6,978 nucleotides of DNA, taken from positions 1 to 6,978 of the forward strand of contig CAIKRN010000017.1 in NCBI GenBank assembly GCA_903829855.1. Direction: 5' to 3'. Each line of letters starts with the position of its first letter. The first letter of the stretch is position 1. The DNA is from an uncultured Opitutia bacterium. GTDB taxonomy: Bacteria > Verrucomicrobiota > Verrucomicrobiia > Opitutales > UBA953. The position numbers were made by a program, and so were the translations under genes. This document shows, piece by piece, positions 5,379-6,978 of this stretch. The notes beneath the pieces were generated by a model, which had not been told where the DNA came from, did no database searches, and worked only from the letters and a program-made list of their open reading frames with translations.

Positions 5379-6725
5379 ATGTCTTTCTATCAACGCCGCA
5401 AACTCCGCAAAATCGGGAACGCCTTGGTCGAGGCTTCGGAGAAGGTGCATCTTTATCGCGGCGACGTCTTGGCATCGACCGCCCTCAATGAGCAATTAGA
5501 GCTGGCTGAGCAGGTGCGCCTGGCCGGTCGGAATCGCCAGATGGAACTCACGCAAGTCGAGGTGCTCCTCAATCGCTTGCACGAGGTGCTCGTCCGCAAC
5601 GGCGGGAAGATTTATCCGGTCACCGCCACCACCGATTACACCGAGATGGTGGTCATGGCCGCGATTGTCGCTGGCTCGATTCGCAGTTTCTTCCTGCAGC
5701 CTTTCAAGATCCCGACAAACTCCATGTGGCCGACTTACAACGGGATGACCGCTGAAGTCCGTTCCCCGGAAGGCGAGGAACCGGGTTTGCCGGTAAGGGT
5801 TTTCAAGAAACTGACGCAGTGGACCTCCACGGTCGTCATTCCCGCGGAATCCTCAGGTGAAATTGCTTTGCCGATTGGCATGTCACGCGGTGAGCGCGGC
5901 CGGGTCGAATACATGCTCCGCCCGCGTTCGCGCGTCGAGGATAGCGGTCTATTCGGCACGGGCATCTGGAAGGGTCCCGCGGACCGTTATGAGATTCAGG
6001 TCGGCGCCGCGATGCAGTCGATTGTTGTGCCGGCGGACTTTAGTTTTGAAACGGTTTTACTTCGCACCTTCTTCCCCGAAGAAGCCAAGCTCCCCTTGCC
6101 TCGCCAAGACCATGATCGCTGGCAGGTGGTTTTTGCCAGTGCCGAGCGCGAGGGCCGCATTAAGAGTGGTCCGTTCGGTCCCGTCATAGTCGTGCCCCGT
6201 AAGGCAGTCGCGGGGAAGACGCTTTTCAACTTCGATATTCTCACGGGCGATATGCTCTTCGTGGACCGGATGTCCTATAATTTCGTGGACCCATCGCGCG
6301 GCGATACCTTCGTCTTCCGCACGAATAACATCCGCGGCTTAGATGATCAATACGGGCAGCCTTCGCAGAACTATTTCGTCAAACGCCTCGCCGGTGTCCC
6401 TGGGCAGAAACTTCGCGTGGGTGAGAAGGGCGAGCTCTTTGTCGACGGTAAGGTCGTGACCTCGCCAGAGCCGATGGTTCTCAATAGTCAGCGAGCGATG
6501 GACAAGGGTTACTACGGCTACCTTCCTGAGGCCGGCGGTGATCGTTATGCGATTCCCTTGCAGCAGGATTACACCGTGACGGCCGGGCATTACTTCGCGA
6601 TGGGCGATAATTCTTCGAATAGCTACGACTCGCGCGGCTGGGGTGAAGTGCCCGCCCAGGACGTCGTCGGTAAGCCGCTCTTCATCCTGCATCCTTTCAC
6701 GAAGCACTGGGGCCCGGCGAAGTGA
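5379..6725 (+). CDS. lepB: Signal peptidase I, enlarged form with an insertion in the catalytic domain
   Basis: LepB removes signal peptides from exported proteins at the outer face of the inner membrane with a Ser-Lys dyad. The product is 448 residues, longer than the 324-residue E. coli enzyme. Residues 1-87 are charged and mostly helical, likely cytoplasmic. One membrane segment lies at about 89-107 (MVVMAAIVAGSIRSFFLQPF). Box B follows at once: IPTNSMWPTY with nucleophile Ser115. Box C is LTGDMLFVDRMSY (288-300). Box D is NYFVKRLAGVPGQ with catalytic Lys335, and box E is GDNSSNSYDSRGWGEVP (409-425). About 157 residues (128-284) separate boxes B and C where E. coli has only about 35. The insert looks beta-rich and I do not recognise it as a named domain. 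Box B has Asn before the Ser and Trp after the Met, unlike the common GSMxPT. The ATG at 5379 lacks a Shine-Dalgarno and follows a leader hairpin. Probably co-transcribed with lepA. Confidence 0.95.
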   Translation: MSFYQRRKLRKIGNALVEASEKVHLYRGDVLASTALNEQLELAEQVRLAGRNRQMELTQVEVLLNRLHEVLVRNGGKIYPVTATTDYTEMVVMAAIVAGSIRSFFLQPFKIPTNSMWPTYNGMTAEVRSPEGEEPGLPVRVFKKLTQWTSTVVIPAESSGEIALPIGMSRGERGRVEYMLRPRSRVEDSGLFGTGIWKGPADRYEIQVGAAMQSIVVPADFSFETVLLRTFFPEEAKLPLPRQDHDRWQVVFASAEREGRIKSGPFGPVIVVPRKAVAGKTLFNFDILTGDMLFVDRMSYNFVDPSRGDTFVFRTNNIRGLDDQYGQPSQNYFVKRLAGVPGQKLRVGEKGELFVDGKVVTSPEPMVLNSQRAMDKGYYGYLPEAGGDRYAIPLQQDYTVTAGHYFAMGDNSSNSYDSRGWGEVPAQDVVGKPLFILHPFTKHWGPAK

Positions 6726-6726
6726 G

Positions 6727-6745
6727 GGGCGGACGTTGTCCGCCC
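6727..6745 (+). terminator. Tight hairpin directly after the lepB stop
   Basis: GGGCGGAC (6727-6734), loop GTT, GTCCGCCC (6738-6745) forms a perfect 8-bp stem one base after the lepB TGA. It lacks a T-tract (AGGGCC follows). It is the strongest member of the stop-adjacent hairpin series in this window and could be a U-tract-less terminator or a 3' end protector. Confidence 0.5.
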
Positions 6746-6753
6746 AGGGCCAT

Positions 6754-6828
6754 GTGGGCACGTGGGCAAGGTGACAAGGGGTTTGGCTCAACAGCCTTGC
6801 CAGCGTGTCCCCGTGTCACCATGTCCCC
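6754..6828. repeat. Octamer inverted-array element
   Basis: The left arm (6754-6777) reads as 8-bp units GTGGGCAC, GTGGGCAA, GGTGACAA, then GGGG. The right arm (6797-6828), read on the - strand, gives GGGGACAT, GGTGACAC, GGGGACAC, GCTGGCAA. Bases 6770-6781 pair with 6809-6820 at 11 of 12 positions, and 6765-6771 can alternatively pair with 6795-6801. A small hairpin, GGCT, loop CAAC, AGCC (6785-6796), sits in the centre. The layout copies that of the heptamer elements but with a different, more degenerate unit. It fills the gap between lepB and the DUF1653 gene and ends nine bases before that ATG. Confidence 0.75.
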
Positions 6829-6837
6829 TGTGTAGCT

Positions 6838-6978
6838 ATGTCCTGGACCCTCTATCGCCACTACAAAGGCAACCACTACCTCCGGCTCGGGGTGGCCGCC
6901 CATTCTGAAGACCTTTCGCCGCAGGTGATCTATCGCTGCCTGTATGATAATCCTCAGGCACGCACGTGGGTCCGCCCG
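6838..6978 (+). CDS. DUF1653 domain protein, 5' part (runs off the window)
   Basis: The first 47 residues are present. They match the start of the DUF1653 family: LYRHYKGNHYLRLGVAAHSEDL then VIYRCLYDN and WVRP, the usual YRHYKGN..Y..LGVA.HSE....VVYR.LY......WVRP pattern. These are small bacterial proteins of roughly 70-150 residues with no firmly established biochemical role. I do not assign one. The ATG is chosen because the conserved motif begins four residues later. The frame stays open upstream through the octamer repeat, but that repeat is unlikely to be coding. No Shine-Dalgarno is visible (CCCTGTGTAGCT precedes the ATG). It lies 112 bases after lepB on the same strand, so it may be read from the same transcript if the intervening hairpins do not terminate. 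Confidence 0.85.
   Translation, partial: MSWTLYRHYKGNHYLRLGVAAHSEDLSPQVIYRCLYDNPQARTWVRP

Noticed and set aside
6754..6769. Possible parS site around CACGTG near lepB
   Set aside because: Only the central CACGTG agrees with the parS consensus TGTTNCACGTGAAACA. The flanks do not match and the bases belong to the octamer array.
6697..6903. Open frame on the - strand across the lepB / DUF1653 gap
   Set aside because: It overlaps the end of lepB, the octamer repeat and the DUF1653 start, and its translation shows no recognisable protein feature.

Overview
The window is about 7 kb of GC-rich bacterial chromosome made of housekeeping genes. From left to right it holds the 3' two-thirds of parB (+), purH (-), then a same-strand run fabD, lepA, lepB (+), and the first 47 codons of a DUF1653 protein (+). 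I infer Verrucomicrobiota, possibly Opitutae. The grounds are the FabD signature (FSGQGAQ with GLSLGE), the enlarged SPase I with one membrane segment, the short DUF1653 protein, and starts without Shine-Dalgarno sequences. This placement rests on recognition, not on a search, and I am only moderately sure of it.

Layout. parB and purH converge on a 163-bp gap that contains a strong bidirectional hairpin terminator nested inside an inverted pair of heptamer repeat arrays. purH and fabD diverge from a 231-bp gap with two G-quadruplex motifs and a second copy of the same heptamer element. fabD, lepA and lepB are spaced by 73 and 57 bp and probably form one transcription unit. A 112-bp gap after lepB carries a tight hairpin and an inverted pair of octamer arrays, and the DUF1653 gene starts next to it.

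Functions. ParB acts in chromosome segregation. PurH performs the last two steps of IMP synthesis. FabD loads malonyl groups on acyl carrier protein. LepA is the ribosome-associated GTPase EF4. LepB is signal peptidase I. The fabD-lepA-lepB run groups membrane lipid supply, translation quality and secretion. The pairing of lepA with lepB is familiar from other bacteria.

What is unusual lies between the genes. (1) Three intergenic elements share one topology, short tandem repeats facing each other around a small hairpin; two use a 7-bp unit and one an 8-bp unit. (2) Four of the five complete gene ends have a GC-rich hairpin at or within one base of the stop codon, mostly without a T-tract. (3) Two four-run G-quadruplex motifs sit in the divergent promoter gap. 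(4) No visible start has a convincing Shine-Dalgarno sequence, and several leaders are pyrimidine-rich. I found no sign of phage, transposase, CRISPR, defence or biosynthetic systems, and no RNA genes.
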